Shown here in pieces: positions 1-8,581 of a stretch of DNA of 64,000 bases. The DNA is taken from positions 3,844,001-3,908,000 of the forward strand of contig NZ_CP053382.1 of the NCBI RefSeq assembly GCF_014931605.1, given 5' to 3'. The first letter of the stretch is position 1; each line of letters starts with the position of its first letter. The translations under genes were made by a program, and so were the position numbers. Source of the DNA: Halomonas sp. MCCC 1A13316. Its GTDB lineage: Bacteria; Pseudomonadota; Gammaproteobacteria; Pseudomonadales; Halomonadaceae. The notes under the pieces are model-generated. The model did no database searches. It was not told where the DNA came from and saw nothing but the letters and a program-made list of their open reading frames with translations.

Positions 1-214
1 TCTGCTGCTCGGCGGAACGTTCGTCAGCCGCGACCTGCCAGCTGGAAAGCTCCTCGATTCCCAGGTGCGGCAACGAGTCGACGGCCAGGTCGCGGTGAGT
101 CAAGATCAAGTCGTCAAGTGTCTCTATGCGCTCGCGCAGATGGCTGGCCAAGGCATTGGATTGGCCGTGCTCGCCGAGAATGGATGAAGTAATGAGAAGA
201 ATACGAGTAGCCAT
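1..214 (-). CDS. azoR: FMN-dependent NADH-azoreductase, N-terminal part (cut by window edge)
   Basis: The first 71 residues of a protein are encoded on the minus strand, starting with ATG at 212-214 and running off the left edge. The opening MATRILLITSSILGEHGQSN is the N-terminal beta strand and FMN-phosphate loop typical of flavodoxin-fold AzoR enzymes, where a Ser-rich loop (S10, S11, S19) holds the FMN phosphate. AzoR is a cytosolic FMN homodimer that reduces quinones and azo compounds with NADH. Only the N-terminus is visible, so substrate class cannot be judged. The sodB terminator lies about 110 bases upstream of its start, so it is transcribed separately. Confidence 0.8.
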   Translation of the reverse strand, partial: MATRILLITSSILGEHGQSNALASHLRERIETLDDLILTHRDLAVDSLPHLGIEELSSWQVAADERSAEQQ

Positions 215-327
215 GACGTTCTCCCTGGTTGGGTCTGGTGTATGTTCGCCATGTTACGTGTATTTTTTCACACTAAAAGCGCATAGTTTCGCGCTTATCT
301 TTCGGTAAAAACGAAAATAGTCGCAAC

Positions 328-354
328 AAAAAAGCCCCGCCTAATGGCGGGGCC
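328..354 (-). terminator. Rho-independent terminator of sodB
   Basis: An 8-bp GC stem (gccccgcc 334-341 with ggcggggc 346-353, 4-base loop) is followed on the minus strand by a run of T residues. It lies 20 bases beyond the sodB stop codon. Confidence 0.9.
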
Positions 355-373
355 GGTATCGCAGCCTTCTCGG

Positions 374-952
374 TCAGGCGAAATTCTGGGCGACGAAGTC
401 CCAGTTCAGCACGTTCCACACGTTCTCGAGATACTTCGGGCGCGCGTTGCGGTAGTCGATGTAGTAGGCATGCTCCCATACGTCGATGGTCAGCAGCGGA
501 GTCTGGCCGTGGGCAATGGGCGTATCGGCGTTGCTGGTATTGACGATGTCGACGCCGCCGTCGGCGGTCTTGATCAGCCAGGTCCAGCCGGAGCCGAAGT
601 TGGCCACGGCGTTGGCGTTGAAGGTCTCCTTGAACTTGGCGAAGGAGCCGAACTTGGCATTGATCGCCTCGGCCAGTGCGCCCGTGGGCTCTCCGCCGCC
701 GTTGGGCGCCAGGCAGTGCCAGTAGAAGGTGTGGTTCCACACCTGCGCCGCCTGGTTGAACAGGCCGCCGGAGGAGGACTGGATGATCTCCTCAAGGGAC
801 TTGTTGGCGTCGTCGCTACCTTCGGTCAACTCATTGAGCTTGTTGACGTAGGCCTGGTGGTGCTTGCCGTAATGATATTCCAGGGTCTCGGCGGAGATGT
901 GCGGCTCGAGGGCGTTTTTTTCGTACGGCAGTGCCGGCAGTTCGAAGGCCAT
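374..952 (-). CDS. sodB: Superoxide dismutase, Fe type
   Basis: Cytosolic enzyme converting superoxide to hydrogen peroxide and oxygen. The 192-residue product matches the usual SodB length of about 193. It starts [20 protein letters not shown] and carries the metal ligands in the expected contexts: His in [12 protein letters not shown], His in [11 protein letters not shown], and Asp and His in [13 protein letters not shown]. The GGGEP/TGA stretch and AQVWNH context fit the Fe-type family better than the Mn type, but metal identity is inferred from motif style. I used the ATG at 950-952, where the family normally starts, rather than the longer upstream extension. It is monocistronic, ends at a strong terminator, and is divergent from a cysteine-containing regulator 132 bp away. 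Confidence 0.95.
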   Translation of the reverse strand: MAFELPALPYEKNALEPHISAETLEYHYGKHHQAYVNKLNELTEGSDDANKSLEEIIQSSSGGLFNQAAQVWNHTFYWHCLAPNGGGEPTGALAEAINAKFGSFAKFKETFNANAVANFGSGWTWLIKTADGGVDIVNTSNADTPIAHGQTPLLTIDVWEHAYYIDYRNARPKYLENVWNVLNWDFVAQNFA

Positions 953-1084
953 TATTGTGGCTCCTTGCTCTTCACGGTGAGGTGGCGGGGCTCGTTCAAG
1001 ACAGATCCGATGGCTCCCGACTTGCCTTGTGAGTGTCCCGCCGCTATTTTCCAAGAAACCACTAGATTAATTCCAGCCACCCTT

Positions 1085-1744
1085 ATGTCAAGCAATAGCG
1101 ATGGAAAAGCCGCCGGCAGCCCAGCGGATAGCGCCGAAAAGCTGCTGCACCTGCTCAAGACGCGTGGCCCTCACTCCGCCGCTGCCCTGGGCGAGTGGCT
1201 CGGCACCAGCGGTGAGAATGCCCGCCAGCAGCTCAAGAAACTGGCCCGGCAGGGGCTGGTGACCCAGCGCCCACTACCGGGTGGCGTGGGCCGGCCAGTG
1301 ATCGAGTGGCGTCTCAGCGAAGCCGGCCATGCCCGCTTTCCCGATGGCCATGCCGAACTGGCATCACGGCTGATCCTCAGCGTACGCGACACGCTGGGCG
1401 ATGAGGCGCTGGCGCGACTGGTCGAAGCGCGCCAGGGCGAAACGCTGGCGCTGTATCGTCAGGCCTTGGCCGACGCCACGAGCCTCGAGGTTCGCGTCGA
1501 ACGCCTGGCCGAGATCCGCACCCGTGAGGGCTACATGGCGGAGTGGCAACGCGAGGAGGACGGCAGCCTGCTGCTGATCGAGAACCACTGCCCGATCTGC
1601 CAGGCCGCCCGCACCTGTCCGGACTTCTGCCGTGCCGAGCTGGAGGTCTTTCGCGCCGTACTGGGAGATGACGTCCACGTCGAGCGCACCGACCATGTGC
1701 TAGCCGGCGCGCGACGCTGCGTCTACCGCATCGACAAGGGTTAG
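1085..1744 (+). CDS. Winged-helix regulator with C-terminal cysteine cluster (SufR/DeoR-like)
   Basis: This 219-residue protein has an N-terminal winged helix-turn-helix (about residues 15-80: EKLLHLLKTRGPHSAAALGE, then the recognition helix NARQQLKKLARQGLV and the wing GRPVIEWRLSEAG). The C-terminal domain has cysteines at 169, 172, 178, 182 and 212. This is the layout of SufR-like regulators, which bind an iron-sulfur cluster to sense iron or redox state. The ATG at 1085 places the HTH near the start; a longer in-frame opening reading through the sodB region is rejected. It is divergent from sodB, so control of sodB or of itself is a reasonable inference. Cluster binding is not proven. Confidence 0.8.
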   Translation: MSSNSDGKAAGSPADSAEKLLHLLKTRGPHSAAALGEWLGTSGENARQQLKKLARQGLVTQRPLPGGVGRPVIEWRLSEAGHARFPDGHAELASRLILSVRDTLGDEALARLVEARQGETLALYRQALADATSLEVRVERLAEIRTREGYMAEWQREEDGSLLLIENHCPICQAARTCPDFCRAELEVFRAVLGDDVHVERTDHVLAGARRCVYRIDKG

Positions 1745-1747
1745 GCT

Positions 1748-2476
1748 CTAGGGAGCGATACCCTGTCCGCAGCCGTTATAGGTCTGCCCGTCTATTGTCA
1801 GCGTTACCCGGGCCGGGAACGGTTCGCCGCTCATATCGTCGAAGCAGGCGCGCGCCTCCAGGCGCAGCTCGAAGGGCTGAGCGGTTTGCGCGCTGGCAAG
1901 CATCACTCGACCATTGGCATTGTCCATCCCGGTAACGCGATAGGGCAGCGTCATTTCTCGTGCGCCGTAATCGAGCACCAAGGTCAGCTTGGGCGCGTCG
2001 TGGGCCAGGTTGACGTTCCAGCCCGGCTCATTACCGCGGCCATGGAACATCACACCGGGGCGCTGCTCGCGAGTCAGCGCCGGGCGAGCCATGGCGGCGC
2101 TGCAATCCAGCTGGCCGTTGGCGCTCTCCACCACGGCCTCCCCGCCCTTGTTCCAGAAACTGAGATCGCCCTGTTGGTAACGGGCACCACTGGCTACCAC
2201 CGCTGGCGACAGGCGGTAGGCGCCGTGGGCCGACCACAACCGCAGCTCGCGCTCGCCGAAGGCGGTGACCAGATCCTGCTGCGGCGTGCAGCGCCAGGCC
2301 TCGAAGCGTTCGGCGCCACCGGGAAACAGCTTCGAAGGTAGCAGCGGCGCCGCGCTGGCAAGCTTGTCGGCGTCGGGCCGCGCCCCGTCGAGCGTTGCCG
2401 TGGCACAACCGCTCAGTAGCAAAGAGCCGGCGACGAGCAGCGTCGGGCGGAAAGTAGAGAGGAAGCGAAGCGACAT
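1748..2476 (-). CDS. Lipoprotein with MliC-like and COG3650-type domains
   Basis: The 242-residue product has a lipoprotein signal: hydrophobic stretch then the lipobox LLLSGC at about residues 20-25. Residues around 55-125 (WRCTPQQDLVTAFGERE ... LSFWNKGGEAVVES ... LDC) resemble the MliC/lysozyme-inhibitor fold with its W/Y-x-C start and paired cysteine. The remainder (GNEPGWNV ... LVLDYG ... ACFDDMSGEPFPARVTLTI ... YNGCGQ) matches the conserved COG3650 region found alone or after heat-shock HslJ-like domains. Probably anchored in the outer membrane facing the periplasm. Lysozyme inhibition is inferred from the fold only. I used the ATG at 2474-2476, which gives the lipobox a normal position. 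It converges on the upstream regulator with a 3-base gap. Confidence 0.75.
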   Translation of the reverse strand: MSLRFLSTFRPTLLVAGSLLLSGCATATLDGARPDADKLASAAPLLPSKLFPGGAERFEAWRCTPQQDLVTAFGERELRLWSAHGAYRLSPAVVASGARYQQGDLSFWNKGGEAVVESANGQLDCSAAMARPALTREQRPGVMFHGRGNEPGWNVNLAHDAPKLTLVLDYGAREMTLPYRVTGMDNANGRVMLASAQTAQPFELRLEARACFDDMSGEPFPARVTLTIDGQTYNGCGQGIAP

Positions 2477-2578
2477 GGTGGTTCCTTGAAGTGTTCGAAC
2501 GGCCACAGCATATCAGGCACCGGCGCCTCCCGGCCCGGTGCCCGTTACACGCGCCGCGAGCGCAGCCCACCATCGGCC

Positions 2579-4876
2579 TCAACCGTAGCGGCGGCGCAGC
2601 TCCCGTGCTGCCTCGGCCATGTTGGCCAGGGCCGGCTCCACTTCGGCCCAGCCGCGGGTCTTGAGGCCGCAATCCGGGTTGACCCACAGCCGTTCGACGG
2701 GAATGCGCTCGGAGGCCTTCTCCATCAGCTGTACCATCCATGCCACCTCGGGTACGTTGGGCGAATGAATGTCATAGACGCCCGGGCCGATCTCATTGGG
2801 ATAGGCGAAGTCCTGGAAGGCGTCGAGCAGTTCCATGTTCGAGCGTGAGGTTTCGATGGTGATAACATCGGCATCCAGCGCCGCGATGGCCGCGATGATG
2901 TCGTTGAACTCCGAGTAGCACATGTGTGTGTGGACCTGGGTAGCGTCGCGAGCCACCGAAGCGGTCAGGCGAAAGCACTCCACGGCCCAGTCGAGATAGC
3001 GCTGCCACTCGCCCTGGCGCAGCGGCAATCCCTCGCGTAGCGCCGGCTCGTCGATCTGGATCGCCGGGATGCCGGCTGCCTCTAGATCGGCAACCTCGTC
3101 GCGCAGGGCCAAGGCAATCTGCCGGCAGGTCACTTCCCGCGGTTGGTCGTCGCGCACGAAGGACCACTGCAGCATGGTCACGGGCCCGGTGAGCATTCCC
3201 TTCATCGGTCGCTCGGTCAGCGACTGGGCATAGCGGCTCCAGGCCACCGTCATCGCCGCCGGCCGAATCACGTCGCCGACGATGACCGGCGGCTTGACGC
3301 AGCGTGAACCGTAGCTCTGCACCCAGCCATTGCGGGTAAAGACGTAGCCGTCGAGCTGCTCGCCAAAGTACTCGACCATGTCGTTGCGCTCGGCCTCTCC
3401 GTGCACCAGCATGTCGAGCCCCAGCGCCTCCTGGCGGCGAACAGCAGCGGCGATCTCGTCGCGCATCTGCGCCTCGTAGGCATCGCGCCCCAGCTCACCG
3501 CTCTTGTGTGCGCGGCGGGCGGCACGAATCTCCGAGGTCTGCGGGAAGGAGCCAATGGTGGTGGTAGGAAACAACGGCAAATCCAGGGAACGATGCTGAG
3601 CCCGAGCCCTGACCGGGTAGGGATTGTCGCGGGACTGTTCGGCGTCACCGATGCTGGCCAGGCGCTGGGCTACCTCGGGTCGGTGCAGCCATGGCGAGGC
3701 ACGCCGGGCGTCCAGCGCTGCCGTAGCGGCGGCAACCCGAGCGCGATCCTCGTCCAGGCCACGGTTATCCAGCAGCCGCGCCAGGGTGACCGTCTCGTCG
3801 AGCTTCTGGCGCGCGAAGGAGAACCAACTCTTGAGCACCTCGTCGAGCTTATTCTCGGCATCTAGATCTACCGGTACGTGGAGCAACGAGCAGGAGGGTG
3901 CTATCCACAGCCGTTCGCCGAGACGCATACGGGCGTTGGCCAGACGTTCGTGCAGGGCGCCCAGATCGGCACGCCAGACGTTGCGCCCATCGATGGCACC
4001 TACCGACAGCACCTTGTAGCCGGGCAGATTGTCGAGTACCGAGGTCAACTGTTCGGGGGCGCGCACGGTGTCGATATGCAGGCCATCCACCGGCAGGCTC
4101 ACGGCCAGTTGCAGGTTGTCCCCCAACTCACCGAAGTAGGTGGCCAACAGCAGCTTGACCGGTGCCGAACGCAGGGCGTTGTAGGCGAATTCGAAGGCGT
4201 TGCGCCACTCCGCCGGCAGGTCCTGCACCAGCGCCGGCTCGTCGAGCTGGACCCACTCCACGCCTTGCTTGGCCAGGCGCGCCAGGATCTCGGCATAAAC
4301 CGGCAGCAGCGCCTCGAGCAGGCTCAGGCGGTCGAACTCGGCCTCGCGCCCCTTGCCCAGCCACAGCCAGGTCAGCGGCCCGGTGAGCGCCACCTTGACC
4401 GGATGCCCCGCCGCACGCGCCTCGGCCACCTCGTCGAACAATCGCGAGCTGGCAAGGTTGAACTGCTGCCCTTCGTGCAGTTCCGGGACCAGGTAATGAT
4501 AGTTGGTATCGAAATACTTGGTCATCTCGCAGGCGGCGGCCGACGCGCCACTGGGGGCACGTCCGCGGGCCATGCGGAACTGGGTATCGAGATCGACCTC
4601 GCCGCAGGCAACCTCCTTCCCGGCAGCGAAACGCGACGGCACGGCACCCACCAGGGTGGTGACGTTGAGCACCTGATCGTAGAAGGCGAAATCCCCCACG
4701 GTGACCAGGTCGAGGCCGGCTTGGCGCTGTGCCTGCCAGTGGCTCGCGCGCAGCTCGCGGCCGCAGGCCTCGAGGCCGTCGCGGTCGAGTTCGCCGCGCC
4801 AGTAGGCTTCGACGGCATGCTTCAGTTCGCGGGCGGCGCCGATTCGCGGATAGCCAAGCACATGAGCTAATGTCAT
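2579..4876 (-). CDS. metE: Cobalamin-independent methionine synthase
   Basis: MetE transfers the methyl group of 5-methyltetrahydropteroyltri-glutamate to homocysteine, the last step of methionine synthesis, using a catalytic zinc. The 765-residue length is typical (E. coli 753). The zinc ligands are visible: His and Cys in HTHMCYSEF, a downstream Glu in [11 protein letters not shown], and the second Cys in [12 protein letters not shown]. The family start [19 protein letters not shown] is present, as is the C-terminal-domain [10 protein letters not shown] motif. It is divergent from metR with 97 bp between starts, the classic arrangement in which MetR plus homocysteine activates metE. Confidence 0.97.
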   Translation of the reverse strand: MTLAHVLGYPRIGAARELKHAVEAYWRGELDRDGLEACGRELRASHWQAQRQAGLDLVTVGDFAFYDQVLNVTTLVGAVPSRFAAGKEVACGEVDLDTQFRMARGRAPSGASAAACEMTKYFDTNYHYLVPELHEGQQFNLASSRLFDEVAEARAAGHPVKVALTGPLTWLWLGKGREAEFDRLSLLEALLPVYAEILARLAKQGVEWVQLDEPALVQDLPAEWRNAFEFAYNALRSAPVKLLLATYFGELGDNLQLAVSLPVDGLHIDTVRAPEQLTSVLDNLPGYKVLSVGAIDGRNVWRADLGALHERLANARMRLGERLWIAPSCSLLHVPVDLDAENKLDEVLKSWFSFARQKLDETVTLARLLDNRGLDEDRARVAAATAALDARRASPWLHRPEVAQRLASIGDAEQSRDNPYPVRARAQHRSLDLPLFPTTTIGSFPQTSEIRAARRAHKSGELGRDAYEAQMRDEIAAAVRRQEALGLDMLVHGEAERNDMVEYFGEQLDGYVFTRNGWVQSYGSRCVKPPVIVGDVIRPAAMTVAWSRYAQSLTERPMKGMLTGPVTMLQWSFVRDDQPREVTCRQIALALRDEVADLEAAGIPAIQIDEPALREGLPLRQGEWQRYLDWAVECFRLTASVARDATQVHTHMCYSEFNDIIAAIAALDADVITIETSRSNMELLDAFQDFAYPNEIGPGVYDIHSPNVPEVAWMVQLMEKASERIPVERLWVNPDCGLKTRGWAEVEPALANMAEAARELRRRYG

Positions 4877-4973
4877 GATAAGTCCCTCTACGCATGAATG
4901 ATGTCGCAGAGTCTCGCCGCCGCCCGGTCGTGAATCAAACTAAATATATTAACTTCAAACTTGAATAAATCTC
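4877..4973. promoter_or_regulatory. metE/metR divergent control region
   Basis: This 97-bp AT-rich intergenic region separates metE and metR. It contains TGAA-type half sites, including TGAATAAATCTCA at 4962-4974, one mismatch from the classical MetR consensus TGAA-N5-TTCA; this site overlaps the metR start codon. A further TGAAT occurs at 4931. Binding by MetR is inferred from position. Confidence 0.5.
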
Positions 4974-5888
4974 ATGATAGAACTTCGTCATCTGCGGACC
5001 CTGGTAGCCCTGCGCGATGCCGGCTCGCTGGTGGAAGCCGCCGAGCGGGTTCACCTGACCCAGTCGGCCTTGTCGCACCAGATCAAGGACCTCGAAGAAC
5101 GGCTGGGGACCGCACTGTTCGTGCGCAAGTCGCGACCGGTGGAATTCACCCGTGCCGGCCAGCGCCTGCTCACCCTGGCCGAGCAGGTTCTGCCGCTGGT
5201 GCGCATGGCCGAGCGCGACGTGGCCCGACTGATCGGCCACGAGCCGGGGCGGCTGCACATGGCGATCGAGTGCCACAGCTGCTTCCAGTGGCTGATGCCG
5301 ACCATCGACTACTTCCGCGATCACTGGCCGGAAGTAGAGATCGACATTCCCGGTGGACATCACTTCGATCCTCTGCCGGCACTGGCCCGCGAGCAGCTCG
5401 ACCTCGTCATCACCGCCGATCCGCAGCCGCTGGCCGGCGTCTACTACGAGCCGCTGTTCCGCTATGAAGGCCTGCTGGCCGTCGCTCGCCAGCACCACCT
5501 GGCGGACCACGCCTTCATCGAGCCCGAGGAGCTGGCCGAGGAAACCCTGATCACCTACCCCGTGGAGCGGGCGCGCCTGGACGTCTTCACCCAGTTCCTC
5601 GACCCCGCTGGCGTACGCCCTCGCGAGATACGTACCGCCGAACTCACGATCATGATGATGCAGTTGGTGGCCAGCGGCCGAGGCGTCTGCGCGCTACCCA
5701 ACTGGGCACTGACGGAGTATCTGGAGCGCGATTACGTGAAGGCGGTTGGTCTAGGCGAGACGGGCATGTGGAGCACGCTCTACGCGGCCATTCGCGACGA
5801 GAGCCGGGAACAGCCGTGGATGGAGGACTTCCTGCGCACGGCCCGCGAGACATCCTTCGCCGTGCTTGAGGGCATCAAGCCGGCTTGA
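4974..5888 (+). CDS. metR: LysR-family activator MetR
   Basis: The 304-residue LysR-type regulator has an N-terminal winged HTH (residues 2-60, with SLVEAAERVHLTQSALSHQI as recognition helix region) and a two-lobed effector domain. It opens MIELRHLRTLVALRDAGSLV, which is characteristic of MetR, and contains the MetR-like stretch ECHSCFQWLMP. MetR uses homocysteine as co-effector to control methionine genes. The divergent metE partner supports the assignment. Its 3' end overlaps the convergent sensor kinase gene by 14 bp. Confidence 0.93.
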   Translation: MIELRHLRTLVALRDAGSLVEAAERVHLTQSALSHQIKDLEERLGTALFVRKSRPVEFTRAGQRLLTLAEQVLPLVRMAERDVARLIGHEPGRLHMAIECHSCFQWLMPTIDYFRDHWPEVEIDIPGGHHFDPLPALAREQLDLVITADPQPLAGVYYEPLFRYEGLLAVARQHHLADHAFIEPEELAEETLITYPVERARLDVFTQFLDPAGVRPREIRTAELTIMMMQLVASGRGVCALPNWALTEYLERDYVKAVGLGETGMWSTLYAAIRDESREQPWMEDFLRTARETSFAVLEGIKPA

Positions 5889-7515
5889 CCGGCAGCTTGG
5901 CCTTGCTGGCCGGCAAGCCCCGCGGCAGCAGCAACGAGAAGCGCGCACCGCCCAGCTCCTGGCTGTCGTCGACCACTACGCTGCCGCCGTGCCAGGTCAT
6001 GATCTTCTGCACGATGGAGAGCCCCAACCCATAGCCCCCGCTGCGCCGGGTGCGGCTGTCGTCAAGCCGGGCGAAAGGTTTGAAGATGGCCTGGCGTTCG
6101 CCAGCCGGCACGCCGGGGCCGTCATCCTCGATATCCAGGCGGACCAGGCGAGACTCGAGCGAGAGCCGCACCTGTACCCGCGACTGGGCATGGCGACAGG
6201 CATTGGCCACCAGGTTCTGCAGCGCTCGCTGCAAGTAGCGTGGGTCGGCCTGCACTTCCACCTCGGGTCCCGGTGCCAGCTCCAGGCGCAGGTGGGCGTG
6301 CAGCGGTGTCAGCGTCTCGATGACCCGCTCGGCGACGGCGCGGCAATCGACCTGGGTGCGCTCCAGCTCGGCCCCGTTGACGATTCCGCTGTCGAGCCGC
6401 GCATAGGTCAGGATCTCGTCGATGAGCTGGTCGAGTTCCTCGATATCGCTGTCGATGCCATGCAGTTGGCGGTGAACGGCAGGGTCGTCGGTCATGTCCT
6501 CGACCATTTGCATAGCGAAGCGTATGCGCGCCACCGGCGTGCGCAACTCATGGGAGACCGCACGGATCATCTCCTGCTGCGAGCGCAGCAGCGACTGCAC
6601 TTGGGCCGCCATGGCGTTGAAGGCCATGCCCACGCGGCCGATGAAACCTCCCGCATCGACCTTGACTCGGGTATCGAGGCGACCGCTGGCAATGCGCCCT
6701 GCGGCCAGCTCGAGCCGCGCCAGACGCGCCTCCACGCCACGCACGATCAGGTAGATGATGGCGGCCAGCACACCGAGCATGATCACCAGCACCAGCAGCA
6801 GCAGCGAAATGGGGGTGGGTTTCAGCGCCGAGACAGGGCCGATCGACAGCCATTGGCGGGAGTCGTCGGCAGCCGGTACGGCAAGGTGAATGGTCAGCGC
6901 CCAGTGCCCCGGCATCAGTCGAATCACCAGTTCACCGTCGCGCAGGCGGGTGAGCTGATGGCTGTCGAGTCCTTCGGGAGCCAGATCATTGAGGCGTACC
7001 GGCAAGGCCTCGCTGGCCACGCCCTCGAGGCGCCGACGGCGACTATCGCCATCCACTTTGGCCAGCCAATCCCCCAGCATCTGGGCCAGGCCGCGCAGCT
7101 GACGCTCGTTGAGTCCCGAGAGGCGAGCCTCCAGGATGCGCTCCTCGCGCGGCAGGCGCCGGTAGAGCCGCCAGCCCTCCTCTTCGTGCACCTTTACCAG
7201 CACTCGGCCACGCTCCAGCCGCCGCCGATCGAACCAGCCAAGCTCGGTGTCCGCCGGCTCACGCAGCGACAAGCGGATGTTGAGCAGATCCGATTGCTGG
7301 GTCAGCCAACCGCCACGCTCGTGGGCAGGCAAAGCCGCCACCCGCCAGGTGAGCAGCTTTAGCGGGGCTTCGGCCAGTTGTTCGCGATACTGTTCGATCC
7401 GCACCCGGTCGACCAGAGCCAGGCCCATCAGGGCCAGGCCGAAAGTCAGCAGCAGCGCCAGGGCCAAGGCCAGATAGACACGCAGGAAGGAGCCATCGGC
7501 CAGCAACCGCTGCAT
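5875..7515 (-). CDS. rstB: Sensor histidine kinase, RstB-like
   Basis: A 546-residue inner-membrane kinase. Transmembrane segments lie at about 11-33 and 235-260, flanking a periplasmic sensor domain of about 200 residues. A HAMP linker follows (RGVEARLARLE ... GRLDTRVKV), then the HisKA H-box AVSHELRTPVARIRFAMQMV with the phospho-accepting His, and the HATPase N, G1, F and G2 boxes (NLVANACRH, DIEDDGPGV, FKPFARLD, GGYGLGLSIV). The VARIRFAMQM context and the partner regulator point to RstB. The activating signal is unknown. It starts 3 bases after the response regulator stop codon, so the two form one operon. Confidence 0.85.
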   Translation of the reverse strand: MQRLLADGSFLRVYLALALALLLTFGLALMGLALVDRVRIEQYREQLAEAPLKLLTWRVAALPAHERGGWLTQQSDLLNIRLSLREPADTELGWFDRRRLERGRVLVKVHEEEGWRLYRRLPREERILEARLSGLNERQLRGLAQMLGDWLAKVDGDSRRRRLEGVASEALPVRLNDLAPEGLDSHQLTRLRDGELVIRLMPGHWALTIHLAVPAADDSRQWLSIGPVSALKPTPISLLLLVLVIMLGVLAAIIYLIVRGVEARLARLELAAGRIASGRLDTRVKVDAGGFIGRVGMAFNAMAAQVQSLLRSQQEMIRAVSHELRTPVARIRFAMQMVEDMTDDPAVHRQLHGIDSDIEELDQLIDEILTYARLDSGIVNGAELERTQVDCRAVAERVIETLTPLHAHLRLELAPGPEVEVQADPRYLQRALQNLVANACRHAQSRVQVRLSLESRLVRLDIEDDGPGVPAGERQAIFKPFARLDDSRTRRSGGYGLGLSIVQKIMTWHGGSVVVDDSQELGGARFSLLLPRGLPASKAKLPVKPA

Positions 7516-7518
7516 GAC

Positions 7519-8205
7519 TCAGGCATCCTTGACGAACAGGTAGCCCTTGCTGCGTACCGTTTTTATCCGGTGCGGATGATTGGGGTCGTCGCCGATCTTG
7601 GGGCGAATCCGTGAGACCCGGACATCGATGGAACGGTCCTGGCCGTCGTACTTGATGCCGCGCAGATCGCTGAAGATCTCCTCACGTGTGAGTACCCGGC
7701 CGGCGTTGCTGGCCAATAGCCACAGCAGATCGAACTCGGCGCTGGTCAGGTCGATGCGTTCACCTTGCAACCAGGCTTCACGAGTGGCGCTGTCGATCTC
7801 GAGGTTGCCGAACGCGAGTCGGGCCTCACCGGAGTGCTCGGCGTTCTCCGCTCGCCTCAGCAACGCTCGCATGCGTGCCAGCAGCACCCGGGGCTGGACC
7901 GGCTTGGGCACGTAGTCGTCGGCCCCCATTTCCAGACCCAGCACCTGGTCCATGTCATCGGTGCGGGCGGTCAGCATCAGGATCGGCCCTGCATAGTCGG
8001 GCCTGGCCCGGCGACAGATCGACAATCCATCCTCTCCGGGCAGCATCAGATCGAGGATCACCAGGTCCGGCTGCAGTGTCAGTATCTGTTCGACGCCTCG
8101 TGAGCCTTCGGCCTCCACCGTGACCTTGAATCCGTTGGATTCGAGATAATCGCGGGTGAGCTCGGCCAGGCGCACGTCATCCTCGATAATCAGCACGTGT
8201 TCCAT
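7519..8205 (-). CDS. rstA: OmpR-family response regulator, RstA-like
   Basis: The 228-residue product has a receiver domain (acidic pair in LIIEDD, phospho-accepting Asp in LVILDLMLPGEDG, Thr in MLTARTD, Lys in YVPKPVQPR) and a C-terminal OmpR-type winged helix (LTSAEFDLLWLLASNAGRVLTREEIF ... SIDVRVSRIRPKIG). Several in-frame ATGs exist. I used the one at 8203-8205 because GGAAAG sits 7 bases upstream and the protein then begins MEHVLIIEDD, as family members do. Expected to be phosphorylated by the adjoining RstB-like kinase and to act as a DNA-binding dimer. Confidence 0.88.
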   Translation of the reverse strand: MEHVLIIEDDVRLAELTRDYLESNGFKVTVEAEGSRGVEQILTLQPDLVILDLMLPGEDGLSICRRARPDYAGPILMLTARTDDMDQVLGLEMGADDYVPKPVQPRVLLARMRALLRRAENAEHSGEARLAFGNLEIDSATREAWLQGERIDLTSAEFDLLWLLASNAGRVLTREEIFSDLRGIKYDGQDRSIDVRVSRIRPKIGDDPNHPHRIKTVRSKGYLFVKDA

Positions 8206-8431
8206 GTCGCTGCTTTCCAGGTTGTCATCCATCCTAGTCATCCCCGTGCTGGGCTTGGTTATCACTCGGGACACCCTGTCCCGCCAAATTACAGACCAAG
8301 GATACCCGAAATAGGTTCTTTCGCCTGCCTTTCATACATTTCGAGTCCTTGCAGCTTGCCAGCGAAGCATAGCCCGGACTTACGCAACAACCCAAAAGAT
8401 GCCCCCCGACGAGTCACAGCTCACCCACAGG

Positions 8432-8440
8432 TTATCCACT
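8432..8440 (+). promoter_or_regulatory. DnaA-box-like site upstream of nrdA
   Basis: TTATCCACT differs from the strong DnaA box TTATCCACA by one base and lies 17 bp upstream of the first NrdR box. In E. coli nrdAB is also controlled by DnaA, so the site is plausible, but a single 9-mer is weak evidence. Confidence 0.45.
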
Positions 8441-8456
8441 TGAAGGCGGCGGCAAA

Positions 8457-8503
8457 GCACACTATCTTGTGTTCTCAAAAGAGAAAGACACAAGATGATG
8501 TGC
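8457..8503 (+). promoter_or_regulatory. Pair of NrdR boxes upstream of nrdA
   Basis: Two palindromic 16-mers, GCACACTATCTTGTGT (8457-8472) and ACACAAGATGATGTGC (8488-8503), match the NrdR consensus acaCwAtATaTwGtgt at about 13 and 12 of 16 positions. Their starts are 31 bp apart, three helical turns, which is the spacing usual for paired NrdR boxes. They lie 79 bp upstream of the nrdA ATG. NrdR represses ribonucleotide reductase genes in response to ATP/dATP. Confidence 0.85.
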
Positions 8504-8581
8504 ATTTACCAAGCCTTACTTCGGCTGTCAATGCCTTCGTCGCTCCCGACATCATCCCCACGCAGAAGGGATTACCGGCAC

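Noticed and set aside
344..1084. N-terminal extension of the SufR-like regulator into the sodB region
   Set aside because: It is antisense to sodB and precedes the HTH with low-complexity Val/Gly sequence. The ATG at 1085 fits the family.
4877..4973. B12 riboswitch upstream of metE
   Set aside because: The 97-bp region is too short for a cobalamin riboswitch and lacks a B12-box-like element; MetR-type sites explain it better.
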